Assembly: GCA_963678675.1 (NCBI GenBank) | Contig: OY783194.1 | Coordinates: 9,640,607 to 9,704,606, forward strand | Direction: 5' to 3' | Length of the DNA stretch: 64,000 nt | Source: Xiphydria camelus | Taxonomy: Eukaryota > Arthropoda > Insecta > Hymenoptera > Xiphydriidae | Part shown: positions 21,002-32,044 of the stretch, in pieces | Numbering within the stretch: the stretch's first letter is position 1 | Layout of the letters: every line of letters starts with the position of its first letter | Translations under genes and position numbers: made by a program | The notes under the pieces: model-generated | Told to the model about the DNA's origin: nothing | The model's input: only the letters and a program-made list of their open reading frames with translations | Database searches by the model: none

Positions 21002-21999
21002 CAGGGTGTAGAAAAAGTCCCGGGACGGCCGAATATTTTGAAAAATATGCGTCGCATAGAAAGACAAAAAACACAGTTTTTTAATGGAAACGCCCAATTT
21101 TTATTACAAATTCGGGTTTTACGTTAAAAAATAAGAAACTTGTGTGAAATATTTTTTTGTATCAGGGGTGGCGCTTCAATCGATGGGGATACAAACCACA
21201 GACCCACAATATCCATCATTCCACTAAACCTCGGGTTGATCTGCAAAACTGAAATCGAGCTACCGCGCAAAATTCGATCGCTTTTCTCTAACACACTGCC
21301 GAATACGAATTCTGAAATGTTCTGTTCACGACGGACTGTGCATTCACACAAGTACCATGGATACCCAAAGTTTGACAGTTGCAGGAACTACAATTCACGA
21401 ATAAAATAACAAGAAAGGGTGAACTCCTGAAATACCATATCTGACGAATAAACAATTTTTTGTTTGAAAATCGGCATCAACCCACTCGCCCAGTTGCGGT
21501 CCAAAATTACCACCCGAACAAATCATTGCTCCGCACCTCCTCGCAATAAATGGCAAGTCCCATCGTCGCAAGAAAACTGACAAACGAGTTCACCGATCTC
21601 TGAAAACTGCCGTGAAACGAGCAACCCGAACACAAGATCAAAAAAATACAAGACCTCTAATTCTCTAGAATCGCGAAATTCTTACATCAAATCATACAGC
21701 GTATACGCCCCATGCTGAACTTTCCGTTCAGGCCACTTGAAATTCTCATTGAAAAACGAACAATTTTTTTTTAAATTTATTGTAGAGTCAAAAATAGGCA
21801 CCTTTTACATCATGTTAGAATGTATACCGTATTAATAAAAAATCAATATTTTTATTGTTATTAATAATAATAACAATACAAAATTTAATTTATTGCTTTG
21901 TTGTCTAATGCATTGTAACGTTGCAAATTGTGCACGTTACAATATGACGCAATTCCTACGCAGCGCCGTTGGTCGCGCCATCCCCAGAGCATTTCGTAT
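21002..21999. other. CAGGGTG element end and unassigned sequence
   Basis: Begins CAGGGTGTAGAAAAAGTCCC next to TA, matching the tip of the element at 58571 (CAGGGTCTTCAAAAAGTCCC). No inverted partner was found, so only one end is present. The rest (short frames on both strands) shows no recognisable domain. Around 21840-21890 there is simple AT-rich sequence. Confidence 0.45.
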
Positions 22000-23000
22000 A
22001 AATAGAAGCGTAAATAGAGCACCAGTAATTAGTTTGTTATATTAGAATCGACTACCGTATCTAGACCCGCTAGACTAGGGCTAGAGCTACAAGGACGCCA
22101 GAGCTGGAGGACAAGGGGCTGCAACGAGCGCCAGTTGCCGTGCGGCGAAATGCCGACGACTTCCCTGCCAGGCGCAGGACTGGGACTTGCAAACGAGCAG
22201 CGTACCCGGCGAGGAACGCAACCTGTGGAGACAGGCACCGCGTTTCTTCGGCACGGATAGACCACTTGGGAGTTGGCTTCGGTTCGAGATTCTCCGCGTG
22301 ATCCCACAGGGGAATGTTCCAGAGGAATCTTCAGAAGCTAACTCCGTATCGGGATCCTCCGCGTGATCCCGCAGGGGAATGTTCCGGAGGGATCCGTCAA
22401 GTCGTCATCCGTGAGGGGATAGTTCCGGAGCCACGAGGGAATCCAGCAAGCTACGCGCGCACCCAAACCAACAAGGAAGGGAACCAACCAGAGCGTCGCG
22501 CATGCAAATGAACGGGGGAAAATCGATCACCAATTAGATCGCGGAAAAGGACTCCTAGAATGGGGACTGGCCCTCTCTTCCTAGCGAGCCGAAGCGATCC
22601 CCGAAATCGTCCTCTTTTCGTGCGGACTAGCGGCGCAGCAGGACGATCTCGACAGCAGCGCAGCTGATTTTTTCGGTAAGCCGGCTCTTCAATTTTGTAA
22701 CACGTGGCCGGGACAGGTTATTAGAGACATCCCGAATTTCGTTGCCTTCGAAAGGCTTATCGTTCCCTTATCGCGTATCGTATGAAAGTGTAGCGGACCC
22801 GTGGTGATTATCGTAATTTCGTTATTGATTTTGTTTCGCGTATTATTGTCGATCGCGTGATCGCGTAGTAATTCCGTTGTAATTATCTGGGGATGCTTGG
22901 GAAATTCGGCAGCACGAGGCGACCGAATTTCCTGAGACGAATTGAGCTCGTTATCGATTTAAGAGAGATTTATCGCCGGTAGTGCGGTTACCGATTACAT
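22000..23000 (+). mobile_element. LTR/leader-like GC-rich sequence
   Basis: A TATA-like GTATAAATAG at about 22008 is followed by a GC-rich stretch with a repeated phrase (CTCCGCGTGATCCCACAGGG at about 22291 and its near-copy at about 22353). It resembles LTR or leader sequence but has no gag frame. Sequence related in style resumes at 25813 and again after 29288, so this may be one LTR interrupted twice; that is an inference. Confidence 0.3.
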
Positions 23001-24048
23001 AGGCACACAAAAAAAAAGCTCCTGTTCCCGGAACCAGACCAGTATATCTTTATGTTTTTGAGGTTGCTGAATCCGAATCCGGTGTCCGTTTGTCTCCATC
23101 ACGTCACGTTCAAGGTCATTTCAAGGTCAAATCCTGGAAAAATAGTCAAATCGATTCAAATTATTATTCCTATATATTTTTGAGGTCGCTGAATCCAAAT
23201 CCGATGTCCGTTTGATCAGACAAGGTCAAATTCAAGGTCATTTCAAGGTCAAATGTATTTATTCTGCCAAAAATGAATTTTTGACTGCAGATTCTGAAAG
23301 AACGGGAAATTTTACGTCTAGATATGTATTCAATTTTGTTGATAACAACCCCCAAGGTTATTTCAAGGTCAAATCTAGCAAAAATGTTCTAATCTAAAGT
23401 CCAAGCTGACCCCCTCCATGGGAGTGCCGGTCGACGTGTTTCCACTCATAGGGCGCCGGGTCGCGCGTGGAGTGGATAGCGGATGTGCTTCTACGTTGAA
23501 AAAGAGAAATCTGCTGAAGAAGAAAACGAAAGTAACGTTTTACAGGACAAGAGAAAAAAATGTAGGAGCTTTTTCTCTCGTAATTCAAATAAGTCTCTCG
23601 TTTATTGTAATAATGTCAAAGGATTAATCGACGAATTAAAGCCCGATACTTATAGTGCTGATTAATGGAGACTTTTTATCGATTCTAGTAAACGTAGTCT
23701 CAAAGCAGTCTTACTCCACAATACTAATGTATACGCAACAATACCAGTTGCGCATTCGACTGTTATGAATGAATCGTATGAATGTTTGAAAACTCTATTA
23801 GCAGCAATAAAATATGATAACCACAAATGGCAAGTTTGCGGAGATTTTAAAATCCTCACAATGATTCTGGGACAGTAATCTGGCTATATAAAAAAACCGT
23901 GTTATCTTTATAAATGGGATAGTAGAGATAAACAAAATCATTACGTGAAAAAGGTTTGGGAACCTAGAACATCATTCGTGGTAGGATCCGACAATATCTT
24001 ACAGCAGCCGTTGATAGATTCAAAGAAGGTATTGATACCTCCATTATA

Positions 24049-24605
24049 CAGGGTGTTCGGAAAAAACACCGACACAGGAATAGGGGTGATAGGTTACGTC
24101 ATTACAAGTATTTTGATATAAGGGACCTATACCCGCAAGCGCCCCCTTCTGGAGATATCAACTTTTCAAGTTTATAACGACCGAGGTTGATCAAAGTAGA
24201 ATAATATTGAGTTTTTTGTCTACCTGTACAATTGAAAAACAAATGTATCCGCATCATCTTCGAAAAGTACAAGGACTTGAGCCAAGCGGTTATCCTTTCC
24301 GCAAGCAGTTTGCGCAGTGGCACATCTATCCAGAATCGTTTCCGATATTGCATGGACATGGGTGGCCGTCATTTTAAGCATTTGCTGTAGTACATTGTTT
24401 TTGTATCTCGTAAAATTAAATATTCGTTACCATCTTGATACGTTTCTTATTATTCTACTTTGATCAACCTCGGTCGTTATAAACTTGAAAAGTTGATATC
24501 TCCAGAAGGGGGCGCTTGCGGGTATAGGTCCCTTATATCAAAATACTTGTAATGACGTAACCTATCACCCCTATTTCTGTGTCGGTGTTTTTTCCGAACA
24601 CCCTG
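24049..24605. mobile_element. CAGGGTG-type TA element, 557 bp
   Basis: TA at 24047-24048 and 24606-24607; inverted tips CAGGGTGTTCGGAAAAAACA / TTTTTTCCGAACACCCTG; arms about 165 bp including CCAGAAGGGGGCGCTTGCGG. It interrupts the transposase-like gene between KVLIPPL and the downstream YKYLRDQF part. The centre keeps a fused transposase remnant (24243-24390). Confidence 0.85.
24243..24390 (+). pseudogene. Internally deleted mariner-like transposase
   Basis: Starts MYPHHLRKVQGLEPSGYPFR, which is the junction after the HTH of arthropod mariner-like transposases. It then passes, in another frame, directly into IQNRFRYCMDMGGRHFKHLL and a stop, the C-terminal end of the same family. The whole catalytic domain is missing, so this is a deletion derivative that keeps only the two ends of the protein. 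Confidence 0.65.
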
Positions 24606-25812
24606 TATATAAAGTTAATGAAACTAATTCGTCAAAGCGTTGAATAAAGAAAGCGATTGTTACAAATACTTACGAGATCAATTTCCAGGTCTGTCTGATG
24701 CTAAAGTAGGCGCGGGAGTATTCGATGGACCTCAGATCAGAAAAATGTTTAGAGACAATCACTTCGTAACTCAAATGAGCTCTATTGAGAAGAATGCGTG
24801 GGTCAGCTTCAAGAAAGTATGTAGTAATTTTCTAGGCAATCATAAGAGCTCGGACTACAACAAAATAATATCTGACATGGTTGAGAATTTCAGGATATTG
24901 GAATGTAGCACAAGTTTAAAATTACATATGATGGACAGTCATGTGGACGAATTTCCAGATAACGTTGGCAATTTCAGTGAGGAACAAGGAGAACGTTTCC
25001 ACCAAAATTTTAAAGATGTAGAACGAAGATTTCAGGGTAGATGGGATGAAAACATGATGGCAGATTTCTGTTGGATGTTGCAGAGAGAAAGCGCGGAAAA
25101 AGGAAAAAACGCAAGAGAAATCCCTTGCACAGATATTTTGAGAATAAACGAGTACGTTATAAAAGAAGGCGAAACGATGAAGAAGTAGCAGAGTGAAATA
25201 CAAAATACACGTTCCAGCGACTCCAAAAATATAACGGAGTGATGATGCGAAAAGATTTGAACATTTTTGCTGGATTTGACCTTGAAATGAACTTGACCCT
25301 GACATACTGGTGGCAAACGAACCTCGGATTCTAACTCAGTGACCTCGAAAACATATTGACGTGGTAGTTTATTCTCGTGAAGACACATTTTCTTATTTTT
25401 GCAATTGTCATATGAACCTTCCATACAATAATATAAAGTAACCTTGAAATGACCTTAGGGGTTATGTTATCAAACAAATTGGATACATATCTAGACGTAA
25501 AATTTCCCGTTCTTTCAGAATCTGCAGTACAAAAATTCATTTTTGGGAGAATAAATACATTTGACCTTGAAATGACCTTGAATTCGACCTTGTCGGATCA
25601 AACGGACATTGGATTTGGATTCAGCGACCCAAAAAATATATAGGAATAATAATTTGAATCGATTTGACTATTTTTCCAAGATTTGACCTTGAAATGACCT
25701 TGAACGTGACGTGATGGAGACAAACGGACACCGGATTCGGATTCAGCAACCTCAAAAACATAAAGATATACTGGTCTGGTTCCGGGAACAAGAGCTTTTT
25801 TTTTGTGTGCCT

Positions 25813-26390
25813 GCGTTATAGAAATAGTGCGTACCCGTAGTGCGGTATTACCGTTGTGAACGTTTCGCATTCTCGCCCCTCGACTCTCTACCCTCGGCTA
25901 TATAGTATCGACCCGTGATTATCGTTAGTTTAGTGACTCCCTTTGTTCCGAGTGCGCCCGGTCAGACCCTGCGACCTGTACGACCTTTCGTTGTATGCTC
26001 GACGTAGTGATAAGCGGTGCGTCGTAACACTCTCGAATAACGACTATCGGGTTTATGCTCGATTCGGTGTTATTAGGTTCGTTCGCACAGCAGTCACAAA
26101 CCGTTGGCAATTGGACGATGCATGCGCAATTCGTTAAAAGCGTTCGCACAGGAGCAAACCCAAACTACTGATCGAAAGTTAAGTGTTCGTACAGAAAAAA
26201 TCAGGAGTCAGAACCCGATTTCCAACCGTCAGAAAAATCCGCTGACTCTCACCAAATTTTTGGTTTGGAGTCTGCGCAGTGCGTGCTCCTTGTTTGTGTT
26301 TGTGTCTAACCTCAACTTTATGCATTTTCTTCACTGATCTATGCTGTGCATCGGTTGACGGTTTTATGATAGTAACAGTTTAGGTTATGT
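25813..26390 (+). other. GC-rich LTR/leader-like continuation
   Basis: Continues the style of 22000-23000 (GTAGTGCGGT motif occurs both before 23001 and again here at about 25836). A TATA-like CTATATAG lies near 25898. The Cys-poor frames here have no recognisable domain. Confidence 0.3.
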
Positions 26391-27258
26391 GAAAAATTTC
26401 ACGTGTAAAATTGCATGATTAGGGTAAACGGGGTAAACCATCCAGTTATTGGACACTTTCCACTTATTGGACAGTCTGATTTAAATAAAAAAAAACAAGA
26501 TTTCTAGTTTTTACTTAAATAAATATCATAAAAAACCGTACCTGGCTTAATTCTTAACTGTCCAATAACTAAGTTTTTGACTTTATCCCAGTTTTTTATT
26601 GTTGAAAATTATATTCTTTCAAACTTAAAATGGTAAGTTACTAGAATATAAAGCCAATATATTTTTAATTAAAACAAGCCACTACTCATATCTCTAGGTA
26701 GAAAAATATCTTCTTAACACGGTCTCAAATGTTGTCGCTACGCGTCGCTACTTCTCCTTATAAATGAATAAAATAGCCAACGGTTGGCGGTGATTAGCAA
26801 AATGATTTCGATGATGCGTGATTAATTAGGAACCGTCTCGCAATTAGCCTTCCAGGAAAGATACGGGACTGCGAGCGCATTCACAGCCCCTGTTTGACCT
26901 TAATAGAGATACTTACATAGTAGTAATAAAATATATTAGAGTAATAAATATTTACCCTACTGAAAAATTTCATGTGTAAAATTGTATGATTAATCGTATG
27001 TTAAATTTCGCGATAAATATTATGTCAAATTATATGTTAAATTACATGTTAAATCACATGATAAATTACATGTTAAATTGTATGGTAAATCCCATGTAAA
27101 AATCAATCAACTTTCACATGCTATTTAACACTCTATGTAACACGTGATTTAACACATTTTGTCAGGCCTTTCTTAATATTCTGTTATAATTTTTTCTGTT
27201 AGACAAATTTTACGTTAACATCTGTTTTTGATAAATTTATTAGTACAATTTTTATTTA
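26391..27258. other. AT-rich noncoding stretch with ATGTTAAAT repeats
   Basis: No gene. Between about 26985 and 27150 the words ATGTTAAATTACATG and close variants recur about nine times, alternating strand sense. The rest is low-complexity AT-rich sequence. Confidence 0.55.
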
Positions 27259-27444
27259 CTATGGAACAATTAATTTATCAGCCAGATTAAAAAAAGGTAA
27301 TATACACACAAAGAGAGAGATGCAGAAAAGAACAAATATAATGTTATAGGCTAAAAGGAACATCGTAAGTAAAAAATATAAGTAGACAAAGATTAAAGTA
27401 TGTATAAATATCGCCAGAATATAGATGACAGAAAAACGCGATAT

Positions 27445-27610
27445 GAGCCGTTGAAAACCAGAATGGTGTAAGTCACATTTCATGTAAGCTGAGATTATTT
27501 GAGTGCAAAGTTAAGCCCAATTTGAAAAATCTGTCTAGATGATACAAACAGATATTTTAAATCGTACATATCTGTTTTATATCATCTAGACAGATTTTTC
27601 AAATTGCGCA
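27445..27610. mobile_element. GAGCCGTTGAAAAC MITE, truncated copy
   Basis: Left arm complete (GAGCCGTTGAAAACCAGAAT through CTGTCTAGATGATACAAACA), centre present, but the right arm stops after about 40 bases at 27610 where a transposase remnant begins. Full or near-full copies are at 31634-31870 and 60211-60430. Confidence 0.8.
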
Positions 27611-28125
27611 TTATTGGCGTGACTTACGCAAAGAGCAGCGCTACTTCTCGAAGCGCAATTCCGGCAGGGGTACCATCATGACGTGGGCGGCATTTTCTGC
27701 GCTTGGCACCGTTCAGCTGGCGTTCACGTCCGCTCGAATGGACAGTGCCAAATACATAGATATCTTCAAGTGCATCTGATTCCCTACCTCAGGCGCTTTC
27801 GTCGATTGAACCTCACATTTCAGCAGAACAATGCACCAATTCACCGCAGCAACGCCACGAAGGCGTGGTTTGAACGGCATCGCATTATCTACTAGAATGG
27901 CCAGCTCGTTCTCCCGACTGCAATCCCATGGAGAATATCTGGGCGATCATGGTACGTCGTCTCTAGGCCAACAATAAGCAGTACGCAACCGTGGCGGAGC
28001 TGAAAGCTGCCATTACGGAGGTATGGCGGACATTGGAGGTCGACATCCTGCTGAAGTTAGTGGATTCAATGAAGAAGCGAATGATTGACCTTCTAAAAGC
28101 CGACGGAAGCCTAATTAATTATTAA
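27605..28125 (+). pseudogene. Tc3/Tc1-like transposase, C-terminal half
   Basis: Reads YWRDLRKEQRYFSKRNSGRG, TIMTWAAFSALGTVQLAF, then after a frameshift LIPYLRRFRRLNLTFQQNNA and WFERHRIIY, and, in a further frame, SPDCNPMENIWAIM and VDSMKKRMIDLLKADGS to the stop. FQQNNAPIH normally reads FQQDNA.xH, so the second catalytic Asp appears changed to Asn here. SPDCNPMEN supplies the third acidic region. Several stops and shifts make it inactive. A TIR end of the same type is at 28361-28385. Confidence 0.75.
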
Positions 28126-28360
28126 TTTATTATCTTGTTGCACAAAGCAAATGTTTTTGTTTAATAAAACGTTCAATTGTCAAGTGTTTCCAACTTTTTG
28201 CACCGGTCTAAATTCCGTTTTTTGCTGTTAGCGAAGTAAAATGCTTTTGCATTTTTCTACATTTTTGCACGTAGAGGTTTTTTGGGACGCTGAAAACGAT
28301 AAAACAAATGCATTGTCCGAAAAAATTCCGTAACATGTCGAAACACCATAAATTGGGGGT

Positions 28361-28385
28361 GTTTTCAACTTTTTGCACCGCAGTG
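28361..28385 (-). repeat. Tc1/Tc3-type TIR end
   Basis: TTTTCAACTTTTTGCACCGC followed by AGTG and TA. A related sequence (TTCCAACTTTTTGCACCGG) is at about 28187-28205. It marks the 3' boundary of the Tc3-like remnant; the matching left end was not found. Confidence 0.55.
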
Positions 28386-28389
28386 TATG

Positions 28390-29090
28390 TAGAAGAATAT
28401 AAAAGGCACAATACCGTGCAGAACGTTATCGTAGAAATTGCATGGCCAATGCACTGGAGAAAACTTGCACACTGCTTTCAAATGGTAGATATCGTTGTCG
28501 AAGAGTCTTCAGGAGATGTGGAGTCAAATCTTCAATAACGACTGGATTGCTCTGCATGGTCGGTCCTGCGATGTAGCCCGTGCTCTTATACTCCTTCCTC
28601 TGATCTGAAATACAAATTCGATATAATACTCCTCATAAAATATTAATTTTTTTTTCGCTGACTACTGTTAAACTCAGGGACGTTATTCACTCGATAGCCC
28701 AGCTTTCGCGCCGACCAATGCCTCCAGTCTCCTTTCCATGTTGCTTCGCCTCCGAGGCGATGGAATATCTGGCCTTCCTGAAGCTCGCGTACATCCTCCA
28801 GTCAATTCTTTCATTTTGGCTGCATCGATGAAGCTAATCTGCAACATGATGAAAGACGAGCACATGAGACGATAAAGAAACTCATTCATCTATCTGCCTC
28901 CTGCAAATAATTTCATTACATTAATTATTAATACTTACCCTTTTATGCAGGAAGCTGGATAATCCTTATTTTCCGTTTGTAGGTCTTTATTCCAAAAACC
29001 GTGCCCCGAATGTTTTAATTAATAACACGCGTTAACGTTAAACGCTGACGAACGAATCACACGCGAATCGAACTGACAGCTCGCAGACCT
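28390..29090. other. Unassigned sequence, no gene recognised
   Basis: A minus-strand frame at 28683-28889 (FIDAAKMKELTGGC, RRRSNMERRLEALVG) has plausible acceptor sequence upstream but no recognisable domain. The rest is mixed composition without repeats that match other parts of the window. Confidence 0.3.
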
Positions 29091-29299
29091 CGCAGATGCT
29101 CGCCTTCTTCCGTGGTGTCGATGGAGACTATAAAGTCAACAAGTTCACGCCAGAGGTGGTAGACAAATCATTGAAAATCGCCGTTCGCAGAGCACAAAAT
29201 CAGAATTCAGTTGGAAATCGGTTTCCAACCGCACATGCGCAGAAAAAAATTTCCAACCAGTCACAAACTGTGCTGTGCGAACGGACCTATTTTATTGCG

Positions 29300-29670
29300 T
29301 ATTTTCGGTGTTTTCTTCGCGTGTGATTTCGGTATTCTCGTCGCGCGTATTCTCGGTGTTATCTCCACGCGTATTCTCGGTGTTCTCTCCGCGCGTATTG
29401 TCGGTGTTTTCTTTGCGTGTATTTTCGGTGATTTCTTCGCGTGTATCCTCGGTGATTTCTTCGCGTGTATCTTCGGTGTTTTCTTCGCGTGTATTTTCGG
29501 TGATTTCTTCGCGTGTATCTTCGGTGATCTCTTCGCGTGTGTTTTCGGTGTTTTCTTCGGGCGGGATTTCGGTATTCTCTCCGCGCGTATTGTCGGTGTT
29601 CTCTTCGCACGTATTCTCGGTGTTCTTTCCGCGCGTATTTTCGGTATTACCTCCGTGCGTTATTTAGGAT
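29300..29670. repeat. 24-bp minisatellite, about 15 units
   Basis: Tandem units close to CTTCGCGTGTATTTTCGGTG plus four bases. Because the period is a multiple of three, several frames on both strands stay open (for example the eight-residue repeat FFACIFGD on + and RYTRRNHR on -). These frames are artefacts of the array. It lies inside LTR-like sequence upstream of a primer-binding-site-like motif. Confidence 0.85.
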
Positions 29671-29989
29671 ATCTATCGTCCCTTGTAAGGGCTCTCGTCG
29701 ATTATGTCGCGCTGATAGTCCCGGTATATTAGTGTTAGTAACTGTTATCGAAAGCCGATCCGGCCGTAGCCGCAGCGTTTTTATACCATATTATTATATC
29801 GCGTGAGTCAGTCTCTCAATAAATCTAAGTGTTATTTCTGTGTTATAAGCCGCCTCAAATTCATTTCTTTGTCTCACGACCCCGCCCCTCTCCTTTTACC
29901 GATACGGGGCTGAGCTAGCGGAGTTCCGTTTCTGGTTCACGTGATCTGACTGCTACCTATTTTGACTTCCTTTGGTGTTTCGGAACACC
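29670..29989 (+). mobile_element. LTR 3' end (R/U5-like)
   Basis: Contains TTTTTATACC-type AT motifs, CAATAAATCTAAG (polyadenylation-like AATAAA near 29818) and ends TTTCGGAACACC just before the primer-binding-site-like motif. This order fits the end of an LTR followed by a retrotransposon leader. No gag or pol frame follows; the leader is cut at about 30180. Confidence 0.4.
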
Positions 29990-30000
29990 TGGCGCCCAAC
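29990..30000 (+). other. Primer-binding-site-like motif
   Basis: TGGCGCCCAAC, complementary to the 3' end of a tRNA ending GTTGGGCGCCA. It lies immediately after the presumed LTR end, as expected for first-strand priming in an LTR retrotransposon. Confidence 0.5.
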
Positions 30001-30199
30001 ATATCATTATCTCACTACCTTGTCCGAGCGGGGCCAGTTAGAGAGCGTGCCGAAGTGTGCGACTACCCGGTAGCGCCGGGTAGCGTCGTTACAACATATT
30101 AAAATGTATAACCTTTTCTTGCTAATTATGGCTTTGTACTATTGAAAAATTGTAAGGCATACGTCAAAAACGAGTTTATTTAATTGTAAAAGCGTGGGT

Positions 30200-30338
30200 C
30201 GTATACGCCCCACGCGGCCTGAACTAAAAGTCTTCAAAAATCGGTCCGGCACGGAACGTGTTAATGACACTTTTTGTAATGGAGAAGGTTTAAGTCCCAT
30301 ATCAAAGTCTACAGTTGAAAGAACTGTACGGCGCTTTA
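30200..30338 (+). pseudogene. Transposase N-terminal HTH, left part
   Basis: Reads ISKSTVERTVRRF near the break, the first half of a helix-turn-helix typical of mariner-like transposases with an N-terminal HTH. The frame is cut at codon RRF by the 3.28 kb palindrome and continues at 33619. Upstream codons (FKNRSGTERVNDTF) are less certain. Confidence 0.6.
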
Positions 30339-31343
30339 TAGTCCAGTCAAATTTCCGTTTAAATCGAAAATTGAGACATACGGGCGAAAACTTGGAAAAA
30401 GGTGTGTTTTGATGTTATTAATGGAGGGAACATATTAAAAGAAAAATCTCCAACCGGGTACGGCTGTAAAAAATTATTTATTGTTGAAAAAATCGGTTCT
30501 TCGCTAATATTTTGAAAACTGCGTGACATATTGAAAAATAGTTAAAACAAAAGTTGTAGATAATAAAATTATCTACAAAAAAGCTATTACACTTTTTACC
30601 CTGTCTTCAACGCCTAAGAAGCTAGGACCTCCAGATGAGTTGAAATGTTCAAATATTCATAACAAATCCAAAAATTAAGATTTTTGCAATTTTCTTTCTT
30701 GTAACCCGTTTAGAAAAATCTCACCATTTTTCCTAGCGAAACCAAATTTTGTTTTTCATTGTTGTTTACACATGATTGATTTTTAAAGTTTTAAATGCTT
30801 GAATTTACATAGAAATTTGTAATTAAAAAATTTTGTAATTATACCATCGTTTATTTCGGATTGTTTGTAAAGAAAAACATAAATAGCAATTCAACGTATC
30901 TCACCTGGTTTGCAAGATATGCTAAATTGAAAAGGAAGGAGATTTATGCGATGATCACCACTGACTACGCAAACTGTGCCAAACATATATAGTGTCGCAC
31001 CGTTCTCACTCGCGTCGCCCTGACGTTTGTGTGTGCGCGCTGCTGCAGTTGGCTGCGAGTGTCAGTGAGACTGAGGGTTGCTCTCGGCCTTCCGTACGTT
31101 GCAAGGGTTTCGTAGCATCCCGACCATGAATACCTAGCCAACCTAGTAGCCCAGGCAAGTACCTATGAATTATCTTATTTCCATTAGCGTCTTTCCAGCG
31201 CCTCCTAGGTAAACGGTTCTACTTTTGGTTGATCAACGAAATTGATTAAATTTCATTGAACAGACCTTTGAGAAACAAATTTTTGAAAATTGCGTCGCGC
31301 GAGCGTTCCAAGTGTCTGGGATTGGCGTACATTATATCATCAA

Positions 31344-31413
31344 TGCTTCGATAGCGCAACGGTCAAGTTGCCGGGCTGGGGGTCTCGATGTCGTGGGTTC
31401 AATTCTTGTTGGT
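31344..31413 (+). ncRNA. tRNA-like Pol III unit, left arm
   Basis: Box A-like TAGCGCAACGG (31352-31362) and box B-like GGTTCAATTC (31396-31405) are separated by about 33 bases, and a run of T follows within 10 bases (from 31413). This fits a tRNA gene or tRNA-derived promoter with a Pol III terminator. The T-stem pairs mostly by G-U and the acceptor stem is not closed, so I do not call it a functional tRNA. The mirrored copy is at 32543-32612. Confidence 0.5.
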
Positions 31414-31566
31414 TTTTTTTCTTTTTTTTTTTATTAACTCTTTTTTTCATTTGATTATAACCCCTTCTTGTTATAGAAAGCGGTTTACATTATCGAATAA
31501 AATAATAGTTTCAATTCTTTCATAGTTTTACATTTTTTTTCTCCCTCATTGAGGTGAACAAATATT

Positions 31567-32044
31567 GCCGTGCTAAGACAGGACGTCGTATCTACACTTT
31601 AACACATTACAAAATACAACAGTTTTTCTGAATTGAGCCGTTGAAAACCAGAATGGTGTAAGTCACATTTCACGTAAGCTGAGATTATTTGACTGCAAAG
31701 TTAAGTACAATTTAAAAAATCTGTCTAGATGATACAAAGCAGATATTTACGATTCAAAATATCTGTTTGTATCATCTAGACAGATTTTTAAAATTGTACT
31801 TAACTTTGCACTCAAATAATCTCAGCTTACATGAAATGTGACTTACACCATTCTGATTTTCAACGGATCAATTGTTTCATGCCGTGATCGTAGAAACGCA
31901 TCCGATTTTTGTTTTTAGCTGATATGTAAGAGCTGCAGGTACTCCTTACACACTTGGTACAGTAATAAAGCAGATAGATATGTTCAAATAGCCGAAAAAG
32001 TAAATATCGATGTTTTTGTAGATACGACTTCCTTAGTAGGGCAG
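31567..32044. mobile_element. 478-bp insertion in the palindrome's left arm
   Basis: Present in the left arm only; the right arm passes directly from CAATATT to TTGTAAGAAC. Flanked by AATATT on both sides (31561-31566, 32045-32050). Imperfect inverted tips share GTCGTATCTACA. It contains a complete GAGCCGTTGAAAAC MITE (31634-31870). No coding sequence. Confidence 0.7.
31634..31870. mobile_element. GAGCCGTTGAAAAC MITE, full copy
   Basis: Inverted tips TGAGCCGTTGAAAACCAGAA / TTCTGATTTTCAACGGATCA, arms about 110 bp with CTGTCTAGATGATACAAA near the centre. Nested in the 478-bp insertion, which is itself nested in the 3.28 kb palindrome. Confidence 0.85.

Larger units (their letters stand above)
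23480..25188 (+). pseudogene. Uncharacterised transposase-like protein, split by an insertion
   Basis: Read in pieces on the + strand: KKCRSFFSRN and VYCNNVKGLIDELKPDTYSA, a stop, WRLFIDSSKRSLKAVLLHN, then YDNHKWQVCGDFKILTMILG, another stop, and CYLYKWDSRDKQNHYVKKVW. After the 24049-24605 insertion the frame resumes at 24640 as YKYLRDQFPGLSDAKVGAGV, FDGPQIRKMFRD, and FSEEQGERFHQNFKDVERRF, and stops at 25188. This family is abundant in metazoan repeats but has no settled function. Acidic residues in FIDSSK, CGDFK and EEQGERFH are spaced as a DDE-type catalytic triad might be; that is inference. Nonsense codons and the insertion make it a pseudogene. Confidence 0.65.
23001..25812. mobile_element. 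2.8 kb long-TIR transposon
   Basis: Inverted arms 23001-23400 and 25400-25812, with tips AGGCACACAAAAAAAAAGCT / AGCTTTTTTTTTGTGTGCCT and shared GGTTCCGGGAACA-type, GGATTCGGATTCAGC and AAGGTCA-rich sequence. The arms contain many TCAAGGTCA motifs. Inside are a decayed transposase-like gene (23480-25188) and a nested TA element (24049-24605). No clear target duplication was found at the outer edges. Confidence 0.75.
26076..29287. mobile_element. Possible 3.2 kb TIR element (Harbinger-like ends)
   Basis: The left end GGTTCGTTCGCACAGCA and the inverted right end GGTCCGTTCGCACAGCA match, with TTA to the left and TAT to the right. Near each end are further TTCGCACAG-type words and TGCGCA motifs. 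Ends of this shape occur in PIF/Harbinger elements with three-base TWA targets, but the duplication here is imperfect. Inside are a Tc3-like transposase remnant, a partial MITE and unassigned sequence; no Harbinger transposase was found. Confidence 0.35.

Noticed and set aside
26076..29287. A confirmed PIF/Harbinger element
   Set aside because: The tips match each other, but the three-base duplication is imperfect (TTA against TAT) and no Harbinger transposase was found; kept only as a low-confidence feature.
29211..29732. Long overlapping frames on both strands with eight-residue repeats
   Set aside because: They result from a 24-bp minisatellite whose period is divisible by three; no domain, and frames in several phases are equally open.
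31344..31413. A functional tRNA gene
   Set aside because: Box A and box B are good, but the T-stem is mostly G-U pairs and no closed acceptor stem is visible; called tRNA-like only.
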